A DNA stretch of 36,748 bases, taken from Bacteroidetes bacterium GWA2_40_15. Lineage in GTDB: Bacteria; Bacteroidota; Bacteroidia; Bacteroidales; VadinHA17. The stretch spans positions 1 through 36,748 of the forward strand of contig MENI01000034.1 of the NCBI GenBank assembly GCA_001768195.1, read 5' to 3'. The position numbers were made by a program, and so were the translations under genes. Every line of letters starts with the position of its first letter. Position 1 is the first letter of the stretch. The notes beneath the pieces were generated by a model. The model did no database searches. It was given only the letters and a program-made list of their open reading frames with translations, and was not told where the DNA came from. This document shows positions 15,807-23,968 of the stretch, one piece after another.

Positions 15807-17039
15807 ATGAATAATTTCAGATTTAATACTATTGAAGAGGCTATTGACGATATACGGAAGGGCAGGCTGTTGATTGTGGTGGATGATGAGGACAGGGAAA
15901 ATGAAGGTGATTTCATATGTTCGGCAGAGCTTATTACTCCTGAAATTGTCAATTTCATGGCCAAGCACGGAAGGGGCCTGATATGTGTCGCATTACCTGA
16001 AGAGCGATGCGAAGAGCTTGATCTGCAACTGATGGTAGGCACTAATACATCCCTTCACGAAACCCAGTTTACGGTTACAGTCGATCTGCTCAATTCAGAG
16101 ACGACAACCGGAGTCTCTGCCAAAGACAGGGCTCTTACAATAAAAGCGCTCGTTGATCCTGCAACCAAACCTTCAGACCTTGGCAGACCCGGACATATCT
16201 TTCCGCTGAAAGCAAAAGCAAAGGGGGTATTGAGAAGAGCAGGTCACACTGAAGCTGTTGTTGACCTGACACGTTTTGCCGGTCTGTACCCGGGCGGAGC
16301 ACTGGTGGAAATCATGAATGACGACGGATCAATGGCAAGACTGGCTGACCTGAAAAAGATCAGCGAAATATTTGATATAAAAATAATTGCCATAAGGGAT
16401 CTTATTACCTATACCCTCGAAAGAGATTCAATAATTGAGAAAGGCGAAAAGGTCCGGCTTCCTACATTCAAAGGAGATTTTGAGTTCATTCCGTTCCGGC
16501 AAACAAGTAACGGGATTGAACATGCTGCACTTGTAAAAGGAACCTGGACAAAGGATGAACCTGTTCTTGTTCGCCTCCACTCTTCATGTTTTACAGGTGA
16601 CATATTCGGATCTATGAGATGCGACTGCGGGCCACAGTTGCAGAAAGCCATGGAAATGGTAGAGGCTGCAGGAAAAGGAGTGGTTATATACCTCAGCCAG
16701 GAAGGGCGGGGAATTGGCCTTCTGAATAAAATAAAAGCTTACCGGCTTCAGGATGAAGGGATGGATACCGTTCAGGCTAACCTGAAACTCGGATTCGGTG
16801 AAGATGAAAGAGACTATGGAGTAGGTGCAAGCATAATGCATGAACTGGGACTCGGAAAGATCCGTCTCATTTCAAACAATCCGGTGAAAAGAGCAGGACT
16901 CGAGGGCTATGGGATCATCATAGTAGAAACAATACCCCTTGTGATTGAACCAAATCCTCATAATAAATTTTACCTTGAAACAAAGGCAAATAAGATGGGT
17001 CACGATCTGACATGTTATAAAAACATTGTAAAAGAGTGA
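15807..17039 (+). CDS. ribBA: RibBA: 3,4-DHBP synthase / GTP cyclohydrolase II
   Basis: The 410-residue bifunctional enzyme catalyses both entry reactions of riboflavin synthesis: ribulose 5-phosphate to 3,4-dihydroxy-2-butanone 4-phosphate plus formate, and GTP to the pyrimidine intermediate. Residues 1-200 are the RibB domain with DRENEGD (29-35), TGVSAKDRA (101-109) and GHTEA (146-150). Residues 205-410 are the RibA domain with zinc ligands C261, C272 and C274 ([17 protein letters not shown]) and QEGRGIGL (298-305). All motifs are intact and length is typical. It follows the permease gene by 12 bases and is probably co-transcribed with it. There is no room for an FMN riboswitch upstream. 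Confidence 0.97.
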   Translation: MNNFRFNTIEEAIDDIRKGRLLIVVDDEDRENEGDFICSAELITPEIVNFMAKHGRGLICVALPEERCEELDLQLMVGTNTSLHETQFTVTVDLLNSETTTGVSAKDRALTIKALVDPATKPSDLGRPGHIFPLKAKAKGVLRRAGHTEAVVDLTRFAGLYPGGALVEIMNDDGSMARLADLKKISEIFDIKIIAIRDLITYTLERDSIIEKGEKVRLPTFKGDFEFIPFRQTSNGIEHAALVKGTWTKDEPVLVRLHSSCFTGDIFGSMRCDCGPQLQKAMEMVEAAGKGVVIYLSQEGRGIGLLNKIKAYRLQDEGMDTVQANLKLGFGEDERDYGVGASIMHELGLGKIRLISNNPVKRAGLEGYGIIIVETIPLVIEPNPHNKFYLETKANKMGHDLTCYKNIVKE

Positions 17040-17056
17040 TTTATTATGTAAATTTG
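17026..17056 (+). promoter_or_regulatory. Bacteroidota-type promoter for fmt
   Basis: TTG (17026-17028) is followed after 20 bases by TAAATTTG (17049-17056), a full -7 match. The -33 part lies inside the last codons of ribBA. Predicted start near 17062, about 12 bases before the fmt ATG. Confidence 0.6.
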
Positions 17057-17073
17057 TATATTAATTGCCTTTC

Positions 17074-18039
17074 ATGAAGAATCTCCGGATAGTTTTTATG
17101 GGAACTCCAGAGTTTGCAGTAGCCACGCTAGGATCGCTTCTGATGAATGGTTTTAATGTAGTCGGAGTTGTAACTGTCCCTGACAAACCTGCAGGCAGAG
17201 GCAGATCATTACAGAAATCGGCAGTTAAAGAGTTCGCCGAATCAAGTTATATTCCTGTTTTTCAACCAAATAACCTTAAGGACCCTGAGTTTATTCAAAA
17301 TCTGAAGGATCTTAATGCAGATGTATTCATTGTAGTAGCCTTCAGGATGCTTCCGGAGGTTGTATGGAAACTTCCTCCCCTGGGTACAATAAATCTTCAT
17401 GCATCGCTGCTTCCTTATTACCGCGGAGCCGCTCCTATTAACCATGCTGTCATTAACGGAGAAAGCCGTACAGGTGTTACCACATTCTATATTGACGACA
17501 AAATCGACACGGGCAATATCCTCATGAGGGAAGAGGTGCATATTTTCCCGTTTGAAAACGCAGGCGACATCCACGACAGGATGACCAAACTTGGCGCAAG
17601 GCTTGTAATTAAGACTCTTGCAGGTATTGTAGATAAAAGTATTAAACCCCGGCCTCAGTCGGATTTCATAATCCCCGGAACAGAGATCAGACCTGCTCCA
17701 AAAATACACCCTGAGGATTGTGTCATTAACTGGAATTCAGGAGGTATGGAAATTCATAACCTCATAAGAGGCCTTGCCCCGGCTCCCGGAGCCAGATCAG
17801 TATTAAGAAACAATAAAACTTCACTCACTTTCAAAATTTTCGAGAGTATACCTGAACCTGAAAAACATTCTCTTCCTCCGGGCACAATAGTGTCTGACTC
17901 AAAACACTTTATCAGGATTGCATGTGCAGACGGATTTCTGAGCATAATAAACCTGCAGCTTGAAGGGAAAAAGAAAATGAACTCCATCGAATTCCTTAAA
18001 GGATTCAGGATAACTGACTACATAATAGACATCAGTTAA
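17074..18039 (+). CDS. fmt: Methionyl-tRNA formyltransferase
   Basis: The enzyme transfers a formyl group from 10-formyltetrahydrofolate to Met-tRNA(fMet) for translation initiation. Seen in the sequence: N-terminal RIVFMGTPEFAV, VVTVPDKPAGRGR, the catalytic formyltransferase block NLHASLLPYYRGAAPI followed by INGESRTGVTTFYID, then DTGNIL and a C-terminal tRNA-binding domain from about 205 (INWNSGGMEIHNLIRG). I chose ATG 17074 (321 residues) over the TTG at 17065 because family proteins start just before RIVFMGTPEF and the predicted transcript begins near 17062. The 3' end overlaps the convergent lipoprotein gene by 8 bases. Confidence 0.95.
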   Translation: MKNLRIVFMGTPEFAVATLGSLLMNGFNVVGVVTVPDKPAGRGRSLQKSAVKEFAESSYIPVFQPNNLKDPEFIQNLKDLNADVFIVVAFRMLPEVVWKLPPLGTINLHASLLPYYRGAAPINHAVINGESRTGVTTFYIDDKIDTGNILMREEVHIFPFENAGDIHDRMTKLGARLVIKTLAGIVDKSIKPRPQSDFIIPGTEIRPAPKIHPEDCVINWNSGGMEIHNLIRGLAPAPGARSVLRNNKTSLTFKIFESIPEPEKHSLPPGTIVSDSKHFIRIACADGFLSIINLQLEGKKKMNSIEFLKGFRITDYIIDIS

Positions 18040-19075
18040 CAGGCTTCATGCTTCTTAACCATATTTTATCACCCTCTGCAGGCTCCTGACCACCGGTCAT
18101 CCTGTTCATTTCATACAGTTTTTTCAGCCTGACCCCATACTTCTGAGAAATTGAATACATTGTATCTCCTTTAACTGCAATATGTACCTCCTTGCCAGGT
18201 TCTGCCCTGTCTCTCTTGGGCTGAAAATACAAAATCTGTCCGGGGAATAGATCAAAATTATTACCGAGCTCATTGTATCTGGGCAGCTCCCATTTGAGAA
18301 GATTGAAATTTTTCTCAATACTCTCTCTTGTATCTCCGTCTATTACAACAATATATTGGATCCGATTATTCTCCTTAATTCTTGAAACACGACCGGTTAC
18401 AACAAAATTATCAGAGGGCTGTTTCAATGACGTGTCAGGAATGCCTTCCACCACGGTAACCGGGGCTGTGATTGCAACACGGTCAGATCCCGGGACCGGT
18501 TTACCGGCGCTCTCTTTACTATCATCATATCGCCAGAGTTCGTATTCTTCAATCTTCCTTATAAGCATATTTGCATAATCAGGATTGGTTGCATAACCGG
18601 CCTTTTTCAGGCCTCTTGCCCACCCTTTGTAATCAGTTTCTTTCAGCTCAAAGAGCGATCCGTAACGGGAAGCTGAGGTTAAAAAGTCAGAGTGATCATA
18701 ATAAGATTCCTCTGGTTTCCGGTATTTTCTGAAACACTCATTCCTTTTATCGTCATGATGTTTGATTGTTGCACCTTTCCAGTTATTATGACATTTTATT
18801 CCGAAATGGTTGTTGGCTTCTGTGGCCAGACGACTTCTGCCATAGTCTGATTCAAGCATTCCCTGAGCCAGGGTAATGCTTGCAGGTATTCCTGTCCTCC
18901 TCATCTCGCTTACCGCAAGGTCACTGTACTTATCAATATAATTTCTGACATAACCGGTTGTAAATGAGGAACCATTGGGGACAGATGTTGACCGCCCTGA
19001 CCTGGTCGAAGAACAGGAGGCAATAATTAATATATATAGAATGAGAAAGGGGATCTGTATTTTCTGAATCATCAT
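18032..19075 (-). CDS. Lipoprotein peptidoglycan hydrolase (GH73) with LysM domains
   Basis: The 347-residue product is an exported beta-N-acetylglucosaminidase-type autolysin. The signal peptide ends in the lipobox IASC with lipidated C21, so it should be anchored to a membrane. The GH73 (FlgJ/Mannosyl-glycoprotein endo-glucosaminidase-like) domain spans about 40-185 with ITLAQGMLESDYGRS (candidate catalytic E75), ATEANNHFGIKC and the Y-rich SYYDHSDFL. Two LysM-like modules follow: a divergent one (about 228-280) and a canonical one (about 293-340; VKGDTMYSISQKYGVRLKKL), which bind the glycan. ATGs at 19075 and 19072 are both possible starts. Roles in cell-wall turnover or division are expected. 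A promoter lies just upstream. Confidence 0.92.
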   Translation of the reverse strand: MMIQKIQIPFLILYILIIASCSSTRSGRSTSVPNGSSFTTGYVRNYIDKYSDLAVSEMRRTGIPASITLAQGMLESDYGRSRLATEANNHFGIKCHNNWKGATIKHHDDKRNECFRKYRKPEESYYDHSDFLTSASRYGSLFELKETDYKGWARGLKKAGYATNPDYANMLIRKIEEYELWRYDDSKESAGKPVPGSDRVAITAPVTVVEGIPDTSLKQPSDNFVVTGRVSRIKENNRIQYIVVIDGDTRESIEKNFNLLKWELPRYNELGNNFDLFPGQILYFQPKRDRAEPGKEVHIAVKGDTMYSISQKYGVRLKKLYEMNRMTGGQEPAEGDKIWLRSMKPVN

Positions 19076-19088
19076 TGTTGTTTTACGA

Positions 19089-19121
19089 CAAAAATATATA
19101 AAAGAGACTCATAAAAAACAA
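19089..19121 (-). promoter_or_regulatory. Promoter for the GH73 lipoprotein gene
   Basis: On the minus strand TTG (19121-19119) is followed after 22 bases by TATTTTTG (19096-19089), an exact TAnnTTTG. The leader before ATG 19075 would be only about 10 bases. Confidence 0.5.
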
Positions 19122-19260
19122 GAAGTAATTAACAGTCAGGCTAACATTATCAGACTAATCCCTTTCAAGTTTCTCCAAAGGGTAAGGTATTCGACAGTTG
19201 TAATAAAATCAATAAGTATGATATTCATTTTTTACTAACTTTAACCCTGAGAAGCAAAAT

Positions 19261-19761
19261 ATGGCCAGAAAAAAAACAATAACGATTTCATATACTGAGT
19301 ACGACAGGACTGATGAAGTTGATGATAATGATAAGTTACTGATCGACAAGGCACGGGAAGCAGCACTGAATGCATATGCTCCCTATTCCATGTTCAGGGT
19401 AGGAGCTGCTATCAGGCTTGAAAGCGGAGCAATCATTAAGGGAACAAATGTGGAAAATGCCGCATTTCCGTCTGGCATTTGTGCTGAGAGAAGTGCTATC
19501 GCTTCACTGGTATCAGGATATCCCGATGAAAAGCCATCAGCAATTGCAATCGCGGCTATGACAGAGAATGGCCTTACAGATGAGCCTGTAACACCATGCG
19601 GTAACTGCCGGCAGGTAATAGCTGAGGAGGAAGCCAGGGCCGGAAGCAGGATAAGAATAATTCTTGCCGGCAAGAAGAAAACGATCATTATTGAGAGCAT
19701 TAAGAGTCTCCTGCCACTTCAGTTCAGCAAGAGCAATATGAGATCTACTCTTCCTTTATGA
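19261..19761 (+). CDS. cdd: Cytidine deaminase
   Basis: The 166-residue enzyme deaminates (deoxy)cytidine to (deoxy)uridine in pyrimidine salvage. The zinc-site motifs of the small tetrameric class are present: C74-A-E76 in SGICAERSAI, with C113 and C116 in TPCGNCRQV. The substrate segments FRVGAAI and NVENAAFPSG are intact. There is an N-terminal extension of about 25 residues (MARKKTITISYTEYDRTDE), usual in Bacteroidota copies. A near-consensus TAACTTTA at 19236-19243 may be its -7 element. The 3' end overlaps the convergent response-regulator gene by 17 bases. Confidence 0.95.
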   Translation: MARKKTITISYTEYDRTDEVDDNDKLLIDKAREAALNAYAPYSMFRVGAAIRLESGAIIKGTNVENAAFPSGICAERSAIASLVSGYPDEKPSAIAIAAMTENGLTDEPVTPCGNCRQVIAEEEARAGSRIRIILAGKKKTIIIESIKSLLPLQFSKSNMRSTLPL

Positions 19762-20440
19762 TCAGCTGAAATCCTGCTCCATGGATATTCTTGATATTAA
19801 GCGAAGGATCATCAGCGAGGTATCGTCTGAGTTTCGTAATATATACATCCATACTCCGGGCAGTAAAATAATCATCAGATCCCCATATCTTCTTCAGAGC
19901 CATATCTCTGTTAATCAATTCATTGGGATTAGACGCAAGAAGTTCGAGTAACTCTGCTTCCTTTGGGGAGAGTTTCGTCTCGGTCTCATTTAATGTAAGA
20001 GTCCGGAGCCTGGCATTGAATATGAACATTCCCAGCTTGTAGAGATCTTTTGTTCCTGACTGGAAATCACGCCGCGCAAGTATTGCACGGATCTTGGCCA
20101 GCAGTATGTCAGTATCGAATGGCTTGGTAACATAATCATCACCTCCTGCTCCATAACCTTTAAGAACGTCATCCTTCAGTTTCTTTGCTGTAAGAAAAAT
20201 GATTGGCACTTCGTTGTTGATCTGCCTGATCTCACTTGCAATAGTGAATCCGTCAACATGAGGAAGCATTACATCGAGAATGCATATATTAAAAATGCCT
20301 TTCCTGAAGTGATCGAGTGCATATTTGCCGTCATCAACCCACTCAACTGTAAAATCATTTATTTCGAGATAGGATTTCAGAACTGAGCCAAAACTCAGGT
20401 CATCCTCAACCAGAAATATTTTAACTGTTTTTGTGTTCAT
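19745..20440 (-). CDS. OmpR/PhoB-family response regulator
   Basis: With start ATG 20440 the product has 231 residues. The receiver domain (about 5-120) has the acidic pair D13/D14, phospho-acceptor D56 (ILDVMLPHVDG), T84 and K106 (VTKPFD). The winged-helix DNA-binding domain (about 132-230) has LSPKEAELLELLASNPNELI and SMDVYITKLRRYL. A longer reading from 20500 adds 20 residues inside the kinase gene and is unlikely, because 20440 sits one base after the kinase TGA and the receiver begins at once. It is coupled to the kinase gene and probably translated by re-initiation. It resembles Bacteroides RprY in type, but the target genes are unknown. Confidence 0.93.
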   Translation of the reverse strand: MNTKTVKIFLVEDDLSFGSVLKSYLEINDFTVEWVDDGKYALDHFRKGIFNICILDVMLPHVDGFTIASEIRQINNEVPIIFLTAKKLKDDVLKGYGAGGDDYVTKPFDTDILLAKIRAILARRDFQSGTKDLYKLGMFIFNARLRTLTLNETETKLSPKEAELLELLASNPNELINRDMALKKIWGSDDYFTARSMDVYITKLRRYLADDPSLNIKNIHGAGFQLIIKEE

Positions 20441-20441
20441 A

Positions 20442-22085
20442 TCAGTTTTCTGAATTAGTTGGTAAAAATACTTCAAACCGGCTTCCCTTGCCGGGTTCAC
20501 TCATTACATGTATGGTACCCTTGTGGGCTTCAATTATAGCGCGGGCATAGTTCAGACCAAGTCCGAATCCCTTAACATCGTGAATGTTGCCGGAAGTCTG
20601 ACGGTAGAACCTTTCAAAGATCTTACTCTGAACAGCTTTTGTCATCCCTATACCTTTATCTTCAACCGAGAAGATAAATCCTCTCTCTTCGTTTCGTGTC
20701 GCAATTGTAATCTCAGGAGTTTCAGGTGAATACTTAATTGCATTATCGAGAAGATTGTTTACCAGGTTTGACAGATGCTCCTGGTCACCGCAGATCAAAG
20801 GATCGCGTGCATCAAAAATCCTGGTGACTTTCCCGTTCTTCTGCTGAACCTGAATATCCATGGTATCAATTACGTGTTCGATAATAGTATGCATTGAGAT
20901 GTCTTCAAACCTGAACTGAATCTCCTTTTTGTCAAGAGAGGCAATTTGCAGAATAGTTTCAACTTTCTTGTTCATCCTGCTGTTCTCATTCTTTATCATA
21001 CTTACAAACTGAAGAACCCTCGATTCATCCTTTATAACTTTAGGATTTGAGATGGTATCTGCAGCAAGCGATATTGTTGCAATAGGTGTTTTGAACTCGT
21101 GAGTCATGTTGTTGATAAAATCCGATTTCATCTCCGATATTTTCTTCTGCCTGATAATAAAAAAAAGACTCAGGGCAAATGTCGCAACAATGAAAAGGGA
21201 GAAAGCCAGGGAGCCTCCCAGAAGCCATATCGTCTGTCCCAGAACATAATTTGTTCTTGCAGGAAATATGACCGAGAGGATGATATCCTGACGGATTATG
21301 TTTCCGGGAAAGAGCCTGACCATATATTTACTCTTCAGAAAATCGTTCCTGTCAGCTTTTTTGAAAGTTCCATCCTGAACCACACCGTTTCTTATAACTG
21401 CATATTCAAACGGAGTCTGTATTCCGGCATAGTTAAAAGTCTGCCGGAGGGCAGAACCTACATCCCTGTTATTCAGCTCAAGTGTCTTCTCCCACTGGTA
21501 TATTTCAGAAATAAGCTGATCACTCAGATTATGAAATTCACTTGACCGCTTTTTTACCCAATCGAGAAATTCCTGCTGACGAAGTGATAAAGCTCGTGAA
21601 TTAATACTTCCCTCCTCGCCTCTTTTGACCACGCTCATTTTCCTGGTTTCATTCTCGGTTGCAACCAAAAGAATGACTGAATCTGATACAATAGATGTGT
21701 CACCTGTAAATACGTACGACTTTGAGCCATATGTAAAACTTCCGGTATCGAGGGTTCCGGAATAAGCCTGGTTATCAACCCTTACACTGAAGCCGCTGCT
21801 GTCAACGGAAGAATAGCTCTGAATACTCAGATAATTTGAAACTTCACCGGGATACCCCCTGCCAAAAGTAAAAGGATCAGCAGGCATGAAATTATTGAAG
21901 AAATTTATTCTCCGGGATGACTCTATTGCATCAGCTGCATTATACAAACATGAGATAACGGCACTGTTAAAACTCTCGTTACGGACCGCAAAAGCATTTA
22001 TGATCCACCTGGTCTGAACCCAGATTATGCCAATGATGGATAATACCATCATAATTATCAGACCGGTGAACTTTGTCTTGTTCAT
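20442..22085 (-). CDS. Membrane sensor histidine kinase
   Basis: The 547-residue kinase has TM1 (about 8-27), a periplasmic sensor region of about 255 residues without a recognised fold, and TM2 (about 284-311). The HisKA helix carries phospho-acceptor H329 (NNMTHEFKTPIATISL), and the HATPase domain has an N box (NLVNNLLDNAIKYSP), G1 (EDKGIGM), F box (IFERFYR) and G2 (GFGLGL). All catalytic boxes are intact. It is the first gene of a two-gene operon with the response regulator and resembles RprX-type Bacteroidota kinases. The signal sensed is unknown. The only promoter-like element abuts the ATG, so the mRNA may be leaderless. Confidence 0.95.
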   Translation of the reverse strand: MNKTKFTGLIIMMVLSIIGIIWVQTRWIINAFAVRNESFNSAVISCLYNAADAIESSRRINFFNNFMPADPFTFGRGYPGEVSNYLSIQSYSSVDSSGFSVRVDNQAYSGTLDTGSFTYGSKSYVFTGDTSIVSDSVILLVATENETRKMSVVKRGEEGSINSRALSLRQQEFLDWVKKRSSEFHNLSDQLISEIYQWEKTLELNNRDVGSALRQTFNYAGIQTPFEYAVIRNGVVQDGTFKKADRNDFLKSKYMVRLFPGNIIRQDIILSVIFPARTNYVLGQTIWLLGGSLAFSLFIVATFALSLFFIIRQKKISEMKSDFINNMTHEFKTPIATISLAADTISNPKVIKDESRVLQFVSMIKNENSRMNKKVETILQIASLDKKEIQFRFEDISMHTIIEHVIDTMDIQVQQKNGKVTRIFDARDPLICGDQEHLSNLVNNLLDNAIKYSPETPEITIATRNEERGFIFSVEDKGIGMTKAVQSKIFERFYRQTSGNIHDVKGFGLGLNYARAIIEAHKGTIHVMSEPGKGSRFEVFLPTNSEN

Positions 22086-22089
22086 GGTA

Positions 22090-22097
22090 CAAATTTA
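22090..22097 (-). promoter_or_regulatory. -7 promoter element abutting the kinase start codon
   Basis: TAAATTTG on the minus strand is an exact TAnnTTTG and ends four bases before the ATG of the kinase. If used, transcription would start at or very near the A of ATG. No TTG was seen 18-22 bases upstream, which weakens the call. Confidence 0.4.
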
Positions 22098-22212
22098 TAT
22101 CTTAATGTCGTCAGTATGTTATTATTTAACATTTCCTTAACGCATATTAACCTGCATTCAATGATTTCAATAAAGGGGGCTTGGGTTTTATCTACCGATA
22201 AAAATGTCGCTT

Positions 22213-22893
22213 TTATTTAATTGAATCAACAAAGTGCGACCAGATATCACCCTCGGGGAAATGAGCTGTAATAACAACAGGTTCTTTCTTTACAGGATGG
22301 ATAAATTCAAGACTTCTGGCAAAAAGACTGATGCTGCCATCGTCATTTGACCTGGGAAAACCATATTTCAGATCCCCTTTTATGGGGCATCCGATCTTTG
22401 CAAGCTGTGCTCTTATCTGGTGATGCCTGCCGGTATGAAGTTCGACTTCAAGAAGGTAATATCGCTCTGATCTTCCTTTAATACGATAAGTCAGGCTGGC
22501 TTCCTTTGACCCTTTCACCTCATTGTCATACACATAGCTTTTATTCTGCTTTTCATTCTTCTTCAGGAAATGGCTGATTGTTGCCTCTGCTTCAGGAGGT
22601 TGCTCTTTTACAATTGCATAGTAAACTTTCTTTACCTGCCGGGTTCTGAAAATCTCATTGAGACGCTCAAGTGATTTAGAAGTACGGGTATATAGTAATA
22701 CACCGCTAACCGGTCGGTCGAGTCTGTGTGCAACACCCAGGTAAACATCGCCGGGTTTATTGTATTTCCTTGCCAGGTATTTCTTTACCTCCGAATCAAG
22801 TGAAATGTCACCTGTTTTATCTCCCTGTGCCAGATCGGAAGATTTTTTGTAGACAGCAATCAGGTGATTATCCTCGTATAATATCTCAACCAT
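22213..22893 (-). CDS. RluA-family RNA pseudouridine synthase
   Basis: The 226-residue enzyme isomerises uridine to pseudouridine in rRNA or tRNA. The catalytic motif HRLDRPVSG places the nucleophile at D59; KKVYYAIV, the YLLEVELHTGRHHQIRAQLA block and GDLKYG are also present. There is no S4 domain, and the protein covers just the catalytic core, as in the short RluA/TruC-like group. The target site cannot be read from the sequence. It begins 11 bases after the panB stop and is probably co-transcribed with panB. Confidence 0.93.
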   Translation of the reverse strand: MVEILYEDNHLIAVYKKSSDLAQGDKTGDISLDSEVKKYLARKYNKPGDVYLGVAHRLDRPVSGVLLYTRTSKSLERLNEIFRTRQVKKVYYAIVKEQPPEAEATISHFLKKNEKQNKSYVYDNEVKGSKEASLTYRIKGRSERYYLLEVELHTGRHHQIRAQLAKIGCPIKGDLKYGFPRSNDDGSISLFARSLEFIHPVKKEPVVITAHFPEGDIWSHFVDSIK

Positions 22894-22904
22894 TTCAGTT
22901 TAGT

Positions 22905-23720
22905 CTAATACTGTTCCTTTTCATTGGGGAAGTCCTGCGATCGAACATCAGCGATATATGCCTGCACGGCACCCTTGATCTCTGAATGAAGGTTGTGATA
23001 CCTTCTGAGGAATCTTGGAGAGAATTCCTGGTTCAGACCAAGCATATCATGAAGCACAAGAACCTGACCGTCTACCTTGCTACCGGCGCCTATTCCGATC
23101 AAAGGTATCTTTAAGCTTTTTGTAACCTCTTCAGCCAGACTGGCCGGAATTTTCTCAAGAACAATGGCAAAGCATCCGGTTTTTTCCAGGAGGCTGGCAT
23201 CACTCAACAGACGATTTGCCTCCTCAATCTCCCTGGCTCTTACAACATAGGTCCCGAATTTATGAATAGACTGTGGTGTAAGTCCAAGATGCCCCATTAC
23301 AGGGATCCCCGCAGACAGAATTCTTTCAACAGATTCCACTACCTCACGGCCCCCTTCAAGCTTTACAGCATGAGCGCCTGTCTCTTTCATTATCCGTATT
23401 GATGAGGCAAGCGCCTCCTTTGAGTTGCCCTGGTATGTTCCAAATGGAAGGTCGACAACCACCAGCGCCCTCTTGACCGCCCGTACCACCGATGCCGCAT
23501 GGTAAATCATATTGTCAAGGGTTATTGGTAGTGTGGTTTCGTACCCTGCCATAACATTGGAAGCCGAATCACCGACAAGTATTACATCTATCTCTGCTGC
23601 ATCAACTATTTTTGCCATTGAATAGTCGTATGCTGTAAGCATTGCAATCTTTTCACCTTTCAGTTTCATCTCATGCAGAACATGAGTTGTTACCCTTTTG
23701 ACAGACTTGTGTATCGACAT
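22905..23720 (-). CDS. panB: Ketopantoate hydroxymethyltransferase
   Basis: PanB transfers a hydroxymethyl group from 5,10-methylenetetrahydrofolate to 2-oxoisovalerate, the first committed step of pantothenate and CoA synthesis. Seen: [14 protein letters not shown], the metal-binding [41 protein letters not shown], and GIGAG near the C-terminus. Start ATG 23720 gives 271 residues, the usual length. An in-frame ATG at 23780 would add 20 residues, but the promoter at 23747-23775 lies between them and supports the shorter form. It is the first gene of a panB/pseudouridine synthase pair; panC and panD are not nearby. Confidence 0.96.
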   Translation of the reverse strand: MSIHKSVKRVTTHVLHEMKLKGEKIAMLTAYDYSMAKIVDAAEIDVILVGDSASNVMAGYETTLPITLDNMIYHAASVVRAVKRALVVVDLPFGTYQGNSKEALASSIRIMKETGAHAVKLEGGREVVESVERILSAGIPVMGHLGLTPQSIHKFGTYVVRAREIEEANRLLSDASLLEKTGCFAIVLEKIPASLAEEVTKSLKIPLIGIGAGSKVDGQVLVLHDMLGLNQEFSPRFLRRYHNLHSEIKGAVQAYIADVRSQDFPNEKEQY

Positions 23721-23746
23721 ATTATACAATGTTTTAATCAGGATGA

Positions 23747-23775
23747 CAAAGTTACTGAATTGTACCGTATCACAA
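23747..23775 (-). promoter_or_regulatory. Bacteroidota-type promoter for panB
   Basis: On the minus strand TTG (23775-23773) is followed after 18 bases by TAACTTTG (23754-23747), an exact -7 match. The predicted start is near 23742, about 20 bases before ATG 23720. Confidence 0.6.
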
Positions 23776-23860
23776 CTCATTAAAACTGTTTCTTTTAACT
23801 TTGACAGATTTTATCAGTTAACCTGTCGTTTTGTCACTTCGGCATCCGATTACAGGATTA

Positions 23861-23887
23861 AATAATGGCACGGCGTGTGCCATTATT
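23861..23887. promoter_or_regulatory. Perfect inverted repeat upstream of dnaK
   Basis: AATAATGGCAC (23861-23871) and GTGCCATTATT (23877-23887) form an 11-bp perfect dyad with a 5-base spacer (GGCGT). It lies 82 bases before the dnaK ATG and 141 bases from the panB start, with no T-tract on either strand. It is not a CIRCE element (TTAGCACTC-N9-GAGTGCTAA). It may be an operator for a dimeric regulator or an mRNA-leader hairpin. Confidence 0.5.
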
Positions 23888-23968
23888 ACATAAAACACAA
23901 AAAACTCTGCTATGGCATAATCATTGTTTACCTTATATAAAATATGAAAAAAATTAAAATTCTATAAT

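Noticed and set aside
20441-20500. 20-residue N-terminal extension of the response regulator
   Set aside because: It overlaps the kinase 3' end, while ATG 20440 directly precedes the receiver domain and follows the kinase stop by one base.
23721-23780. 20-residue N-terminal extension of PanB from ATG 23780
   Set aside because: The predicted promoter lies inside this stretch and homologues begin near the internal ATG at 23720.
23861-23968. CIRCE/HrcA operator upstream of dnaK
   Set aside because: The dyad found differs in sequence and spacing from the CIRCE consensus.
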